Source: Hofstenia miamia
Lineage: Eukaryota; Xenacoelomorpha; Acoela
Assembly: GCA_004352715.1 (NCBI GenBank)
Contig: SCFE01000028.1
Location: 739,202 to 803,201, forward strand
Length of the DNA: 64,000 nucleotides
Reading direction: 5' to 3'
Each line of letters begins with the position of its first letter. Position 1 is the first letter of the stretch. Shown piece by piece: positions 11,205-23,019 of the stretch. A program made the translations under genes and the position numbers. The notes below the pieces were generated by a model, which was given only the letters and a program-made list of their open reading frames with translations, had not been told where the DNA came from and ran no database searches.

Positions 11205-12952
11205 TTCCAAAAACTGTAAGTAACGGCCATGACGTGAGTTAGCTGGAGCTTTTTTTAATATGCCTAATAGAGGCTTATTGGTCCGTAACAACATGAAACT
11301 TATTACCCCAAAGGTACAAACAGAAATGTTTTACAGCCAGCATCAGACCCAAAACTTCTCAATCGGTGTGGAATATTGTTTTTCTGAGTTCTTCAACATT
11401 TGACTAAAAAATCGTATTGGTTTACTATCCTGCAATAGGGCTGCACCGACCATATCATTGCTAGCATCAATTTCCAAGGTAAATGGCTTAGAGTAATTTG
11501 GGTACACCAAGAGAACATCCTGCAACAAACGCCGTTTTATTTCACCAAATGCTTCCTGACATCTGCTGTCCCATCTAAAAGATTTGATATCTTTTGCACG
11601 ATATATAGGACGCATAATTTTTGCAAATTTTTAACAAATCGGCTCAGAAAATTTACAAAACCAATAAACGTTTCAACTTGTTTTTTAGTTTTTGGGGGTA
11701 ATATGTTCGCCAGTTTGCTCAACTTTCCTTCATCTGCTTTAATACCATCAGCTGATATGTGAAAGCCTACGTAACGCACATCATTAAACCCAAAATGACA
11801 CTTTGATGGTTTTAGCTTTAAGTTCGCATTGTGAAATCGTTGTAGTGTCTGCTTTACCAATTCAAGATGCTCGTTGAATGTATTTGACGACAAAATAACG
11901 TCATCCAACAATGGAGTTAGCCCCAAATCGCTTAACAACTCTTTCATATACCATTGACATGTAGCCAGTGCATTTTTTAAACCAAATGGCATGACCTCAA
12001 ACTCATGCAATACATTATTTGCCGAAAATGCCGTTTTTTGCTTGGAACTTTCCTCGAGTGGAATTTGCCAATATCCCGCACCTAAATCAAAAGTAGTGAA
12101 ATATTTAGAGCCGCCAAGATCATTGATAAGGTCATCAATTAAAGGTAATGGATATGAATCCGCTATCATTTTATTGCTCAGTTGCCAATAATCTACAACA
12201 AAACGGGTCTTCCCACCTGGTTTTGGAACTAAAAAACAAGGAGAGCTCCAAGGCGACGAACTTTTTCGAATGATACCATTAGCATACATCACATCCACCT
12301 GCTTCGAGATATCTTCTTTGGTAGATGGCAGATGACGAAACGGCCACGTACAGAATGGACGGCATTCTTCTGTATCAACAAAGTGTTCAACTCCTTTTGC
12401 ACAACCAATGTCATAGTCCCCACATGAAAATACATTCCGAAATTCTTCCATCACTTTAACTAAAGAATCTTGTTCAGCCTTTGTCAGGCTTTCATTAATG
12501 TTAAAATCCACCTGTTTAGCATGTTTGTTAGCCAGACAAGAATACTGTTTCACCAAATTTTGGTCGACCTTTTTAAAGTTAAACTTTACACATAATAATT
12601 TTAAACCTTCAACACCAACAATCAGCGCAAACAGCGACTTCTCAGTAATCCAACAGAGCAAGGTGGTGCATGAATCGTTTTTCCAACAAACCCGCAACTT
12701 TACATACTGTGTAAGAACCACTTGCTCCCCAGACACGGTAGTAGCCATCCAGGTGCCACTGCCAACGTCCAAATCTTCGCGTGGTAATTTATACAAAAAT
12801 ACACGATTAACTAGATTAATTCGACTGCCAGTTTCAAACAAAGCAATTGTTGATTTACTGCATACTGACACTCGTTGAATTGGAGACGACCCAGCCAACC
12901 ATCGTCTGGCAATATGTCCCTTTTCTTGAAAGGAATAACAAGTGTCCAGCAT
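11205..12952 (-). CDS. gypsy pol: protease, RT, RNase H (degenerate)
   Basis: Main open frame 12952-11537 (471 codons), continued in a second frame 11615-11343 and further fragments toward 11205. It begins with a degraded zinc knuckle (Cys5, His13, with Trp18 where the last Cys should be), then a retropepsin motif ALFETGSRINLV in which the catalytic Asp is Glu. RT follows with SSPWSSPCFLVPKPGGKTRF, then FTTFDLGAGYWQIPL, MPFGLKNA and LLDDVILSS in place of YxDDV. Next come the connection domain and RNase H start (FTLEIDASNDMVGAALLQ). The frameshift between 11615 and 11537 breaks RT from RNase H. Changes at protease and RT signature positions argue that this copy is inactive. Confidence 0.85.
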
Positions 12953-13625
12953 TTTCCTCGATGTACCTTGCCTTTGATAATACAGAAATGTGTAGGAAAA
13001 GTAGAATCCGGGAAGGTGGAGACAAAGTTTGCTAACTGAACTGAAGTTGAATTAGGATTAGCCGACACCCACACAATAACAGAATTTCGCAATAGTTCAG
13101 GAAGAGCGTCCATAAATCTGGCTTTTACTGCTTNGAATGTGTAGGAAAAGTAGAATCCGGGAAGATGGAGACGAAGTTTGCTAACTGAACTGAAGTTGAA
13201 TTAGGATTAGCCGACACCCACACAATAACAGAATTTCGCAATAGTTCAGGAAGAGCGTCCATAAATCTGGCTTTTACTGCTTCGTCATTAACCTTCAGGC
13301 AATGTGCCAATTTCGTTACTGACCACTGAGCTTCTATCGCGGCAGAAGGTTGACTAATCACGATATTCGATCATTCAGCAGAAGGATTACTTGCTCTTGT
13401 CAGTCTATCATATTCTTCTGATGTCGCAATTAGCGCAGTTTTCAATGTAGTAGATCCCGACAAAAATTTACTTTCAATGCCTTGAAGAATTTGGTCCTCA
13501 ATTGCGGATGGCAACACAGCCAGCTGTTTTGTGTCATCTAATCCTTTTTCCGCTGCCCATGCCATAAACTTAAGTTTCCAAACACCAAAAGACTGTGTCG
13601 ACATTGACAAATGAGGAGGAGCCAT
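12811..13625 (-). pseudogene. gypsy gag-like region, fragmented
   Basis: Start ATG at 13625, four bases after the primer-binding site (MAPPHLSMSTQSF). The frame stops at 13371, continues in a shifted frame 13361-13125 (AIEAQWSVTKLAHCLKVN, FMDALPELLRNSVIVWV), then reappears after the assembly join as 13113-12811. The sequence has the short hydrophobic-helix composition of a gag core and runs into the zinc-knuckle remnant of pol. The break at 13134 is an assembly artefact; the stop at 13371 appears genuine. Confidence 0.7.
12987..13282. repeat. 147-bp tandem duplication around a single N (artefact)
   Basis: 12987-13133 and 13136-13282 are the same 147 bp with about two substitutions (GGAAGGTGGAGACAAAG against GGAAGATGGAGACGAAG), separated only by N and one base. 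A direct repeat centred on a scaffold N is the signature of two overlapping contig ends that were abutted rather than merged. Confidence 0.85.
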
Positions 13626-13642
13626 CTTACGTTGGGCGCCAA

Positions 13643-13795
13643 TGTAACAACAAGAATCTCTAGCTTCAATGTATTCTTTCCAACACTGCTACGTGCTTTT
13701 CTCCTTTTGTACAATACTCAAGTTTACTAATATAACAGACTAATATTTACAGTTTACATCACATAGCTACTGACAATAATCGATTATACACTACA
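13643..13795 (-). repeat. LTR (5' LTR of the - strand element)
   Basis: 153 bp partner of 10970-11121. Directly inside it, on the - strand, is TTGGCGCCCAACG (13630-13642), a tRNA-type primer-binding site complementary to a tRNA 3' end in ...GGCGCCA. Confidence 0.9.
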
Positions 13796-14429
13796 ATTAC
13801 TTTTCAAAAGCAATTTAATATCATCATTAAAAGAATGGCTATTTCAATTAAAACTCTCAGCAGCTATCTACAAAATTCAATTAATACATGCTATAGTCTT
13901 AAGTCATTTTTATTATGGCAATGTGCTTTATACGGATGTGAATGAAAATTTACTTAAGAAAATTAATACACAGTTGAAATATTCAATGAAGCTTTCAACG
14001 AACAAATATTCTGTATACCAAACATTGAGTAAAAATTTCATAAATCATCAATGCCTAATTCATATAAATGTAATAACCACATTTTATAGGACTCTAAACA
14101 ATATCAACCCTTACAATAAGATAAATTTTCCTTATCTTGGGAAAGTGTCTCAGCTAAACAAACGCATTCGAAATATGAAACCAATTCTTTGTAAATAGAA
14201 AATCATAAAAAAACTCATTCATTAATACTTCTATGAAACTTTGGAATTATCTACCTAGAGAATTAAAGCTACTGAAAACACTTAAGCTATTTAAAAAAGT
14301 ATCAAACGACCATTCTATAATTTGGTTAAATTTTAAGTTCAATATGCAACCAAGTGTAATTGTTCAATGTAGTTTCAAAACTTATTTATGTATTCATTAA
14401 TGTCAATGTTATTGAATGGTCCGACATAG

Positions 14430-14640
14430 CCCGATTTGAAGAAAAAAGCTTCCACATAGACCTGAAAAAACTTGACCTAACATTACCTGTGGGTCAGGTC
14501 TATTGTATGAATTGGAGATGAAAATTTCGTTGATCAAACGTTGAAGGTGTTTTGAAAGAACTGGTGTAACTGAAATTGGTCTGCACTGAATGAGGTATTC
14601 GGTGATAGATATACTACAGTATTTACCGTTGAATTTAGTC
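14430..14640 (-). pseudogene. LINE reverse transcriptase fragment
   Basis: On the - strand the frame reads YLIQCRPISVTPVLSKHLQR followed by LINEIF. RPISxxPxLSK is RT motif 2a of non-LTR elements. Only this motif is recognisable and it is antisense to the LINE that ends just to its left, so it is an independent truncated copy. Confidence 0.65.
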
Positions 14641-15306
14641 CAAAAACCATACTTTTTATCTGAAAGGCAAACTATTAGAATCAAGTGTTTTGCTATTTCA
14701 TTCAAAAGTCATTCGTTTTAGTTGAAGTGCCATGCAACAATGTATTTGCAATTAAGAATCAAAGCAATATTTTATTATTCGTGTCTTCTTCTCGCTATCA
14801 AGTGGAAAATGGCAAATCAAATATATACGCTCACAAGAGTGTAAATAAAGTTTCAAAAATCATCATTTTCATATTTAATTTAATCGAAAAAATGTTTTCG
14901 AAATTCAAATATACCGTTAAGAAAATGTTATCAAAAAGACATGAAGAAATCACAAACTCAACTAAAAAAACCAAAAAGACTCATTGAAGAAAGCTCCTGG
15001 AAGACATTGCCAGCAATGCAAAGGATAATAATAATATTCGAGTGATAGTAACAAACAGCTAACAAACACTTACATTCTACTTGTTTGTAGACATGTTTTT
15101 TAAAGTGCATATGCATGCATTAGTATTTTAAAATACAATATATTAAAAATTTAATGCCAATGAGCAGAAATTTTCTTAAGAACTTATACTTATAAATAAA
15201 TCTTCAATAAATGTATAAATTTGGCTTGTAGGTTATTTTGTTGAGATATTGTTAGTGTAATTAAATTTAATTTCAAAGTTTGTTGTGAATGATTAAAAAG
15301 TATGAC
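14641..15306. other. No gene recognised
   Basis: An open + frame (14685-14987) ends in a lysine-rich tail (KRHEEITNSTKKTKK) but shows no known domain and no splice context that I trust. Confidence 0.4.
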
Positions 15307-15859
15307 GCTTAGACTAAATTCAAAGGGAAATACTGTAGTGGAGGTACCATTGTCATTTTATTAATTTATTGTATAGTATATCATCATGCTTAAAAAAACA
15401 TTGGTCAGCATTACAACTGTGCCAACCATTGCATGAATACATATTAAGAATTATTCATAGGCTTGGAACTCACTAGGTGACCAGTTTATATAGCATGGAA
15501 TGATTATCCATGTTTACATAAACAGTTTGTAGTAGCAAAAACTGACATCATACATGAGGGTAATGAATGCCACATTGTTCAAGTAATCCATTACTGTTGA
15601 AAAGCTTAAATCAAAAGAATTTGTTCTTTCTTTGGCTCTGTTATATGAAGCTTTGTATGAATTACATTGTTGGGATACATCACCTGTAAGCCTATATGCT
15701 GAAAATGATATGCCATACTTTTCAGTGACTTGATTGAATCAAACAAAAATCCATAAACATAACCTTGGATTTAATAATTGTCATTGTTTGGTTAGATTTT
15801 GAAAGAGTAGACTTGATTATGTGTCTAAGAGTGGTAATAACAGGCTAGAGGAGGTTACA

Positions 15860-18800
15860 TTGGGACACCCTGAAGTTCTTGTAACACCTATGGCTATTTG
15901 CTATGTGGAAATGGACTGATTCTATTGGACGCCATCTAGTGACGAAATATTTTTGACAAAGTTAAATTGAATAAATTCATTTTTTTGACGAAATTTCTAT
16001 TTTTGATTTTTAGGATTTGGGCAAACTAATGTTTGCTGCTAGGTTTCACTTAAGACATGTTTTGTGTAGCAATGTTTAAACATGCAACACCATGCTTCAA
16101 GGAAAATAATTCATAGATCCAAAATCCAAATATTTCAAATGAAAAAAATTTGGAAAATGATGTGTTATTTGCATTAGAGCATTAATATTGATCAAAGCAA
16201 ATATGCAATGGGTAAAAAACAACAATTTCTTTAGCAATTGTGTATAAATTCTAATAAATGTAAAAGCACACATTACACAATGACTCTGAGCAATAAAGTT
16301 CAGCATTGTGTAATCTTCAAGATTACATGTAAAAAGCTACATATGGTTTTCAGAATACATCCTCTTTTCACAGGCTCCATACACACCTGTTCTTATTACT
16401 GACTCATTTAACCATAAACAAGTTTTCATGCATTTCAATTGGTTAGCTGGTTCTATCTACAAAGTTTATTTCGTTTTTCACAATCAATACTTTACATGCA
16501 AAGGGTTACATTTTTGTTTTTCAAATAAATTCCTAGTTTTCCATTGTAAAAATTCCATGTATTTAATTTGTTTTGCTAATATCCAAATACATAAATGAGA
16601 AATTTTTTAATTAAACTTGACATTACAGGTGTAATACATGATAAAAGCAAACTTAAACATGGGTTGTGCATAAAAGCGACTTAGCATTACAGATATATGA
16701 AATATAGACTTACACTTTAAAATGTGAATAGTTTTTGGAAAAAAAGTAAACATGGTTTTATGAATAAATATGCAAATTCAATTCCTAAAATTACGCATAC
16801 AATGTTATTAATATGATTTATACACACACATGCTTTTCAATATACAATATTATTATATTAGTTTTACATGGCAATTTTCTCTCTGCATTTCTTTTTGGTG
16901 TATACAGTTTTTTCATGACTCTACACACTGTAGGCTATTAAATATTTTGTTGATTTTTCCATGACGATCTTCTTTTCCATGTTTCTTTGTGGTTTATTTG
17001 CATTTTAGGAGAGTGCACATGTTTGCAAATTGTTACATCTTTTGTCAACTTACACACCTTTTTTCAGCTTTATTTGGTTTATCAGGTTTTACATGTATGT
17101 ATATGTTACATGGCTTTCCACTATTCCATTGTTTTGTATTGCCAAATTAGTCACAATTCCATGATATGCTCCACTTTTTTTCTAAATGTATAGATTGTAA
17201 ATGCATGCAGCAAGCTATATGATAAGTATTAATCAAAAGCAAAATGCTTACAATAAATTTGAGTTCTAGAAACAGCCAAAATTGAGTTGACAGTTAAAAT
17301 GATTACATATAAATAATTGCCTTCAGTCAATTGCAAGTTAAAGAAATTAAACAAAATACATTAATACATAACTTTCATTTATTACAAACTTAAATGTTGG
17401 AAGAATTATCTTTACCTACAGGAGGATATAAATTAACAGCAGAAATCATTTTGTCAAATGATGTTTATTAATGTGTATTCTATATATTGTGTAGTCTTTT
17501 CAGCAAACAGTAAAGTTTATCATTCAACTACATAATGTAATTTGTAGAATGCCTTAAGATGGGTATTTACTTGCAATATTAAATAAAACAAATAAAAACA
17601 AAACCATTAACGCTTCAAAATACAAAAAACTCTGAATATACAACAAGGAATTGTCGAATTTAAGTCTATGTACGTTTTTCTTTCTCGTGTTTAATGTTTA
17701 TATTAATATTGTCATAACATTAGCATTTTTTTCATTGACTATGATGAAAAGATGTCTTCATTTTAACACATTATTCAGTTTTTACAATGATTCCAGTGGT
17801 GACAGTTGACTTTGTTCAACAATCTAAGTCATTTTTACATTTTAATAAGTTAATATTACAAATTTTGTTTCATGTGACTACAAATTACTATAAAATTTCA
17901 TAATGTTTGTACAAGTTTAACATCCTTGCTAACAAAATTTGTATTAGACTTTTTGAAAATCAATTTTTTAAAGGGGAATTGTTTCTAATCACACGTCATT
18001 CTGAAAGCATTGCAAAGAAAATAATTCCAAAAACAAAACTTAAGATATTACAAATTTTTCTTTCACATATTTTTATTATTAGCGTTTTTTTGGAATTTAA
18101 TTTCGAGATCTATGCATTTAGAAACATAAAGTGGAGGTGTATACAATGTCAAGACATTATGCAAAACGAATATTTGTCAATTCTGTTAAAACATGTACTA
18201 AAGAAACCATAACAAAGGAAATGTTTCAGATATATTAAAGCCCATAGCAATACATCAAAAACTGGAATTAAATCTAGTAATAAAAATACATATTTTAGGC
18301 TTTCAAACAGTGAAAAAATTCTTGGAAATTCAAAATATATTGGTATTCTCTCTAATGCTATGCTTTAGCAACTCTAACAAGGTCTGATATTGTTTCAAAA
18401 AATCTCAATCTCTATATGATTTTAAAACATTTAATAGGGAAATTTAGTCAAAATCTGGTTTTCCTAATTGCATATTGTGAGATATAAATGTTATATTTGA
18501 ATACAATAAGTAAACCACTCTGAAGAAGTATTTATTTCATTTTATCTGATTCTTATAATTGTAATTTACGATATTTTATTCTATATTTAGAAAATGTTCC
18601 AAAGTTGTTTTAATACCTAATGTACAAAATGTAGTTTAAATCATTTAACTATTGCTGTTGTGTTTTTATAATCGCATAAACAATTACAAGTATGTATTAA
18701 TTAAATTAAGTTTTAAGCGCTATACATATACTTAAATTTATTTTATATAGCTGACATTTATCTTCAATTTAAAAATTTTGCTTCTCTTTACTTGAAGTTA

Positions 18801-18985
18801 TATATTTTGTAGAATTACTTTAACAACCATAATCATTTTTCAATTTCATGAGCACTTAATGCTATTTTGCAAACTGTGTACAACTATGTTTTGTAAAGTC
18901 AATAAATTTAATCATTTTTGTGTAAATGTATTTTTTATGAAAATGTGCTAGTCTTTTTGTAATTAAAAGTGTTTTGCTGTTAAAT
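15860..18985 (+). repeat. Left arm of large inverted repeat
   Basis: Matches the reverse complement of 29400-32370. Best-conserved parts are 15880-16000 (ATTCTATTGGACGCCA), 16180-16330 (TAAAGTTCAGCATTGT) and 17360-18985 (long near-continuous similarity including CATTAACGCTTCAAAA). The stretch 16330-17350 has no clear partner and may be an insertion or a deletion in the other arm. The arm ends close to an (AT)n tract at 19024-19071. Confidence 0.85.
18138..18516 (+). pseudogene. Decayed copy of the right-arm ORF
   Basis: Counterpart of 29757-30134 on the opposite strand. It shares the same terminal stop (FEYNK then TAA against FEYNE then TAA) and segments such as SLYDFKTFN and SGFPNCIL. It carries in-frame stops; one is TGA where the right arm has CGA, which is a CpG-to-TpG change. 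No known family recognised. Confidence 0.55.
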
Positions 18986-19021
18986 TAATTGCTAGGTAAA
19001 ATATTAACATTTATTGGTTTA

Positions 19022-19023
<2 letters not shown>

Positions 19024-19071
<48 letters not shown>
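19024..19071. repeat. (AT)n microsatellite
   Basis: About 24 AT dinucleotide units, just inside the end of the left arm. Confidence 0.95.
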
Positions 19072-19074
<3 letters not shown>

Positions 19075-19193
19075 ACTTTGAATGAACACTCCACAAGGTA
19101 TATTGTTATTTCAATTTACTAATAATAATCATTGTAAATTTAAGAAATATGTTGTGAAACCATTGTAGTTAATCATTTTTGTTTTCTTTTCTA

Positions 19194-19199
19194 TTTATT
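19194..19199 (-). terminator. Poly(A) signal for the 154-codon ORF
   Basis: AATAAA on the - strand, 78 bases after the ORF stop codon. Position is right for a real 3' end. Confidence 0.45.
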
Positions 19200-19276
19200 A
19201 TTAACAGTAAATAATTTATCAAACATATTAACATAAAACTAGTACATGTAGATTGAAAGCAATACTAAACATTTTT

Positions 19277-19741
19277 CTATTTCCTAAACTGTAATGCAAA
19301 ATGATTTATAATACTATTATTCTTGAGCTTCATGTCATCATCGCAGAAAAGTTTTTTGTTGATTAAGACCTTGTACTTTTCACCCAATGCACTGACATAG
19401 CATTTAGGCAGAAAATAGTAAACTCCATTATCAAGTCTAATCTTTACTGCAACACCATACTGTGTGTTTAACTGAACAGCATCGTCAATTGTTAGCCAAA
19501 GTTTTTTCAGAATTTTGCTAGCAGGGCTTGTGGTTGAAAAAATACATTTTGATGGCTGGGAATTGACATCATTTAAACATTGTAAAACATTGTTGTCTTC
19601 AATAGTGTTGGAGATTGGGAAGACAATTGCATTATTATTGACTAAAAGACGTCCTTGATTGTGTTGAGTCTTTTGTTTTTCTTTTACAGGTGCATTAGGA
19701 GGGGCCATCATCTCTTGTGTTAGCAGAAAATGAATTTGCAT
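19277..19741 (-). CDS. Uncharacterised 154-residue protein of the inverted-repeat element
   Basis: The longest open frame in the CpG-depleted core, from ATG at 19741 to TAG at 19277; a second start (MMAPPNAP) lies 10 codons in. The N-terminal 70 residues are polar and low in order. The C-terminal half is compact: LWLTIDDAVQLNTQYGVAV, KIRLDNGVYYFLPKCYVSAL, KYKVLINKKLF. This alternating hydrophobic pattern, with a conserved-looking NTQYG, VYYFLP and LINKK, resembles small OB-fold-like proteins found in large invertebrate transposons. I offer that as a weak resemblance, not an assignment. No signal peptide or membrane segment is seen. A poly(A) signal follows at 19194-19199 and a CRE/CCAAT cluster lies 440-560 bases upstream. 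The ORF region retains three CpGs although the surrounding sequence has almost none, consistent with coding constraint or younger age. Confidence 0.6.
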   Translation of the reverse strand: MQIHFLLTQEMMAPPNAPVKEKQKTQHNQGRLLVNNNAIVFPISNTIEDNNVLQCLNDVNSQPSKCIFSTTSPASKILKKLWLTIDDAVQLNTQYGVAVKIRLDNGVYYFLPKCYVSALGEKYKVLINKKLFCDDDMKLKNNSIINHFALQFRK

Positions 19742-20180
19742 AGAAGAAAAATATTGATTTTATCTGATGATTTGGGTGAATATATAGATTGAGTTGTTTA
19801 ATCAGTCAACACATCATGACATCACTACAGCACCTCTGGCAATTTCCACATCCAATTATTTATGTAATATGTATAAAAATATTTGTTACATTTTAAACAA
19901 TAAACTGCAAACAAATGTGTTTATTTTTGCAATTGACATGTGTTGTCTGTGAAATGTATTTATTATCCTCAATACTAAAAAATTACTTATGGTTGAAAAT
20001 TCTTATTAATTATGTAATTCCAAAAACATATATGAATAAAAAAATTGGCTACATTTAAATAATAGAGTGCAAACAATTCTAATTTCATAGGAATTAGAAA
20101 ATTGCTTATAGAAAAATTGGTTACATTTTATACAATAGACTGCAAACAGATGTGTTTGCCAACACAAAACAGATAATATT

Positions 20181-20315
20181 CCAATGACGTCAGTGATACA
20201 CACCCTGCTAATATACACAGCCCAGCAGAGGCCAAAGGTCCCCTCTTGACCAATCAGAAAAAAGTGAGAAGGGAAGGACTCTCCCTCTCAACTAATCAGA
20301 AAAATAGAGAAGGGA
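20181..20315 (-). promoter_or_regulatory. Possible promoter: CRE and CCAAT motifs
   Basis: CCAATGACGTCAGTG at 20181-20195 combines a CCAAT box and a full palindromic CRE (TGACGTCA). Nearby, a unit of about 45 bp (AATCAGAAAAA...GAGAAGGGAAGGACT) is repeated twice at about 20252-20320, each copy holding a CCAAT-like or CTAAT motif. The CRE holds the last CpG before a run with almost none. Assignment as promoter of the - strand ORF is inference from position. Confidence 0.35.
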
Positions 20316-22289
20316 AGGACTTGATTTTATACTACTAATTTTCACTTTTAGATATGAATATTATTGCAGAACTTTGTAACTTTTTAAAAAACATAGCAAT
20401 TTTTTTTGAAAAAATTGTTTAAAATTCTGCATTTACTTTTTAAAATAATTAACCTTCAAAATTTTGTTTAAGAATACTACACTTCACATTAGGACACCCC
20501 TATAAACTTGCAAAAAGTCAGTGTATTTTTAAATGTATATTGTGAATAATCCAATTGGATATAATAGATAAACCTTGAAATACAATTACATTTTACTTGA
20601 TTTTATTGATATCTGTGATTCATCCTCTCAATTTCTTTGATATTTTGCTGTGGTTATTGTATATACTGATATTTCTGGGATTTAATTAATACTAATTTTT
20701 CAGAGAATTGACTACTACTTCTCATTAAAGATTGATGTTTCTACATAGATTAAAGAGTGGCAAATGTATTCCTGGCATTGGATTTCTAGATTGAGAAGCT
20801 CTGTCAGTGTTATTCAGTGAATAAAATGTGAAAACTCTAATTTGCAAGATTTCTTTTCAAAAATGCTCTTAAACTACATCTTAAAATGAAAAAACAATGT
20901 CATTTTCAGATTCTATAGGCTTAAAATTACATGAAAAATTTCATCTTCTGTTTTCTAAATATATCTAGAGGTCATATTGTGAAATTTTTTTGAATACATT
21001 GGTATTATCCTTAATATTCCTTAGCTCTAAGCAATTTAATATTTTTCAATCTCTTCCAAATGCGAATTTTTGTTGAAAATTGCTCATTCTACCAAAATTT
21101 GATTCTTCTGAATTTATTTCCACTATTAGTCTTTCACTGTAAATTGTCATTTCAATGTAAAATGATTAATTACATGCAATTTTTTCTCAGCTTTTGCAAA
21201 AAATTATTATTTATATGTTTACCAAATTTGTGAAATACAAAGAACTCCCATTTGGAATACTTTATAAGTTTAATTGCAACTATTTACAATTTTAGATAGC
21301 TTTGCATGTTAGTTATGTTAAAAATTTCTTTAATTAATAGTATATTTAGTATTTTGAACTGTTTGAGTTAAATACAAATTTAGTGCTGTCATTCTTATAT
21401 CTGCAAGTGCATTTGACCTATAAGTTAAATGTGCATGCTAAGACATTTCATGAGGATTTTTTATATTTCTAACTAATTATTGAAATTCAGTATGAATATA
21501 TGCAATTTTTTAATCAATTTCAAGAATCTCATAGCATTTGAAAGTATTTAAATGCAAATTTGTAGTAAATATATATAAAGCACTTAAAGATTTTTTGAAT
21601 TTTAGTAGTGAGTATATAAATTATCATTTATTATTAAACAATTTTCCTTCCTTTAGCTTAATAGCAGAAATAAAACACCATTCAAAATGAACAAAGAATT
21701 TTTTAGTGAAAACCAAATTTTTTGCTTTATGCTTGAATGGCTAAACAAGTTAATATTTATTCAAATGTTTCATTTAAAAATTTCAAGTTTTCAAAATTCC
21801 ATTCCTTTGGAAAACCATTGACATCAAATTTGCAAAAACACATAAAACAGCAATTTTTAGAAAAAAGAAACAAGATAATTTTATTTAAAAAAATATAAAA
21901 CTTGCTTAGTTATTTCAGACCCAATTACAAAAAAAGTTCAATACTAATTAATCAAAATGATTTTCTTAGTTGAAGTTATAAAAATATTTTGCATGTTGCC
22001 TCTGGATATCCATACTTTAATACCTATTTCAGACAACATTCCTGATCTATATAAACAATTATTAAACTTCCAATTTCCTTCTAAAGTTTATGGTAGTGTA
22101 TTCCATTTGCAAAGTTTAAATTAAAAGGTTGGCTTATCCTCACTTCCATCAGTTTGACCTAAAAATGATTTTTTTCTTTGTGGGGGATCTATTTAATTCC
22201 ATTAAGTCATTGTAATTAGTGTATTATTTTACAAATGTAAAATTTAAAATGTAAAATTCAAAGTCATTTTAAATTAGCCTTACAACAAT

Positions 22290-22880
22290 GAATGGGAGTG
22301 AGCTCTTGAGCAGTTAATACTTAACCACATTATTCAAAAGGGACTGGTAATCTAGAAAAAAAATCTTATATAATTTGATTGGTTTACTGCTTAAAAGCTT
22401 ATGCAGTAAATGTAGAATTAGCCTCATGATACCCCTGCTCTTAAGCAGATAATACTTGAGTATATTACTCAGGGGGGGGGACCAGGATCTGAAACAATGT
22501 TAAAACATCTTTCTCATATCAATCTCATTTACAAAATTTTGTTAATACATTATTTTTAATTTGATATACCTTTAGCAATAATTGCCTAAATTCACAATCA
22601 TATGGAGATGTCAATGCAAACTTAACCTATTCATTGTACAAATAAGTAAGCAACTAATTTTGCTATTTAACTGAGAGGCTAAGGAAGTATTAATAGCTAA
22701 ACCCAATTCATAATAATTTTACAACATTATATTCAATTTAGTATATTAATCAAACTTGATTAATGAAAAGTGGGAAACATTAAACATAAACAAATGAAGA
22801 TGTCAATGCAAACTCAACCTTATCATAATATAACTAAGGTAGCAACTAATGTTGTTATTTTAGCTGTCAAGCTAAAGTTA
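22290..22880. repeat. Two diverged local duplications
   Basis: A unit with GCTCTTGAGCAGTTAATACTT near 22300 recurs as GCTCTTAAGCAGATAATACTT near 22437. A second unit with GATGTCAATGCAAACTTAAC near 22607 recurs as GATGTCAATGCAAACTCAAC near 22799. Divergence is moderate. Confidence 0.6.
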
Positions 22881-23019
22881 TCTAAATATGCAATCTAAAC
22901 ACTAAAAACATTCATTCAAAAAAGCTCAAAAGGCAAGTGAAGTGAGCCTTTTGAACATATATTTTAAATTACATAGACCTCTTGATCACAATTCAAAGGA
23001 TACATCAAACTCACTCCTC

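Larger units (their letters stand above)
10970..13795 (-). mobile_element. Ty3/gypsy LTR retrotransposon inserted in the LINE
   Basis: Bounded by two near-identical direct repeats (10970-11121 and 13643-13795), each starting TGTAACAACAAGAAT and ending TACA on the + strand. The 5-bp sequence ATTAC occurs immediately before the left LTR (10965-10969) and immediately after the right LTR (13796-13800), a perfect target-site duplication. The element is transcribed from the - strand: primer-binding site at 13629-13642, gag start at 13625, then protease, RT and RNase H. No integrase is present in the given sequence. An N at 11204 lies exactly where the missing part should be, so the loss may be an assembly gap. 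Confidence 0.93.
8998..14200 (+). mobile_element. Degenerate LINE with endonuclease and RT, split by an LTR element
   Basis: Readable pieces in order: apurinic-type endonuclease (SHKYLTNN, TAIKIFRPH, then NDNIMLMGDWNINF near 9220-9270); RT N-terminus (open frame 9907-10164 with NIFNKIFQSLGKYKGK); RT core with SPVYKKRDPKNY (about 10240), the RGVSQ region and a mutated YxDD box YNDGTMLSS (about 10711-10740); then LGITFD. The frame breaks at 10969 and resumes after 13795 (LISSLKEWLF..., LSHFYYGNVLY, open 13923-14198). Many frameshifts and stops are present, and the second Asp of YxDD is Gly, so it is inactive. Removing the inserted element with one target copy restores the reading frame exactly across the junction. 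Confidence 0.85.

Noticed and set aside
11991-12878. Plus-strand open frames opposite the gypsy pol
   Set aside because: Antisense shadows of the pol coding sequence.
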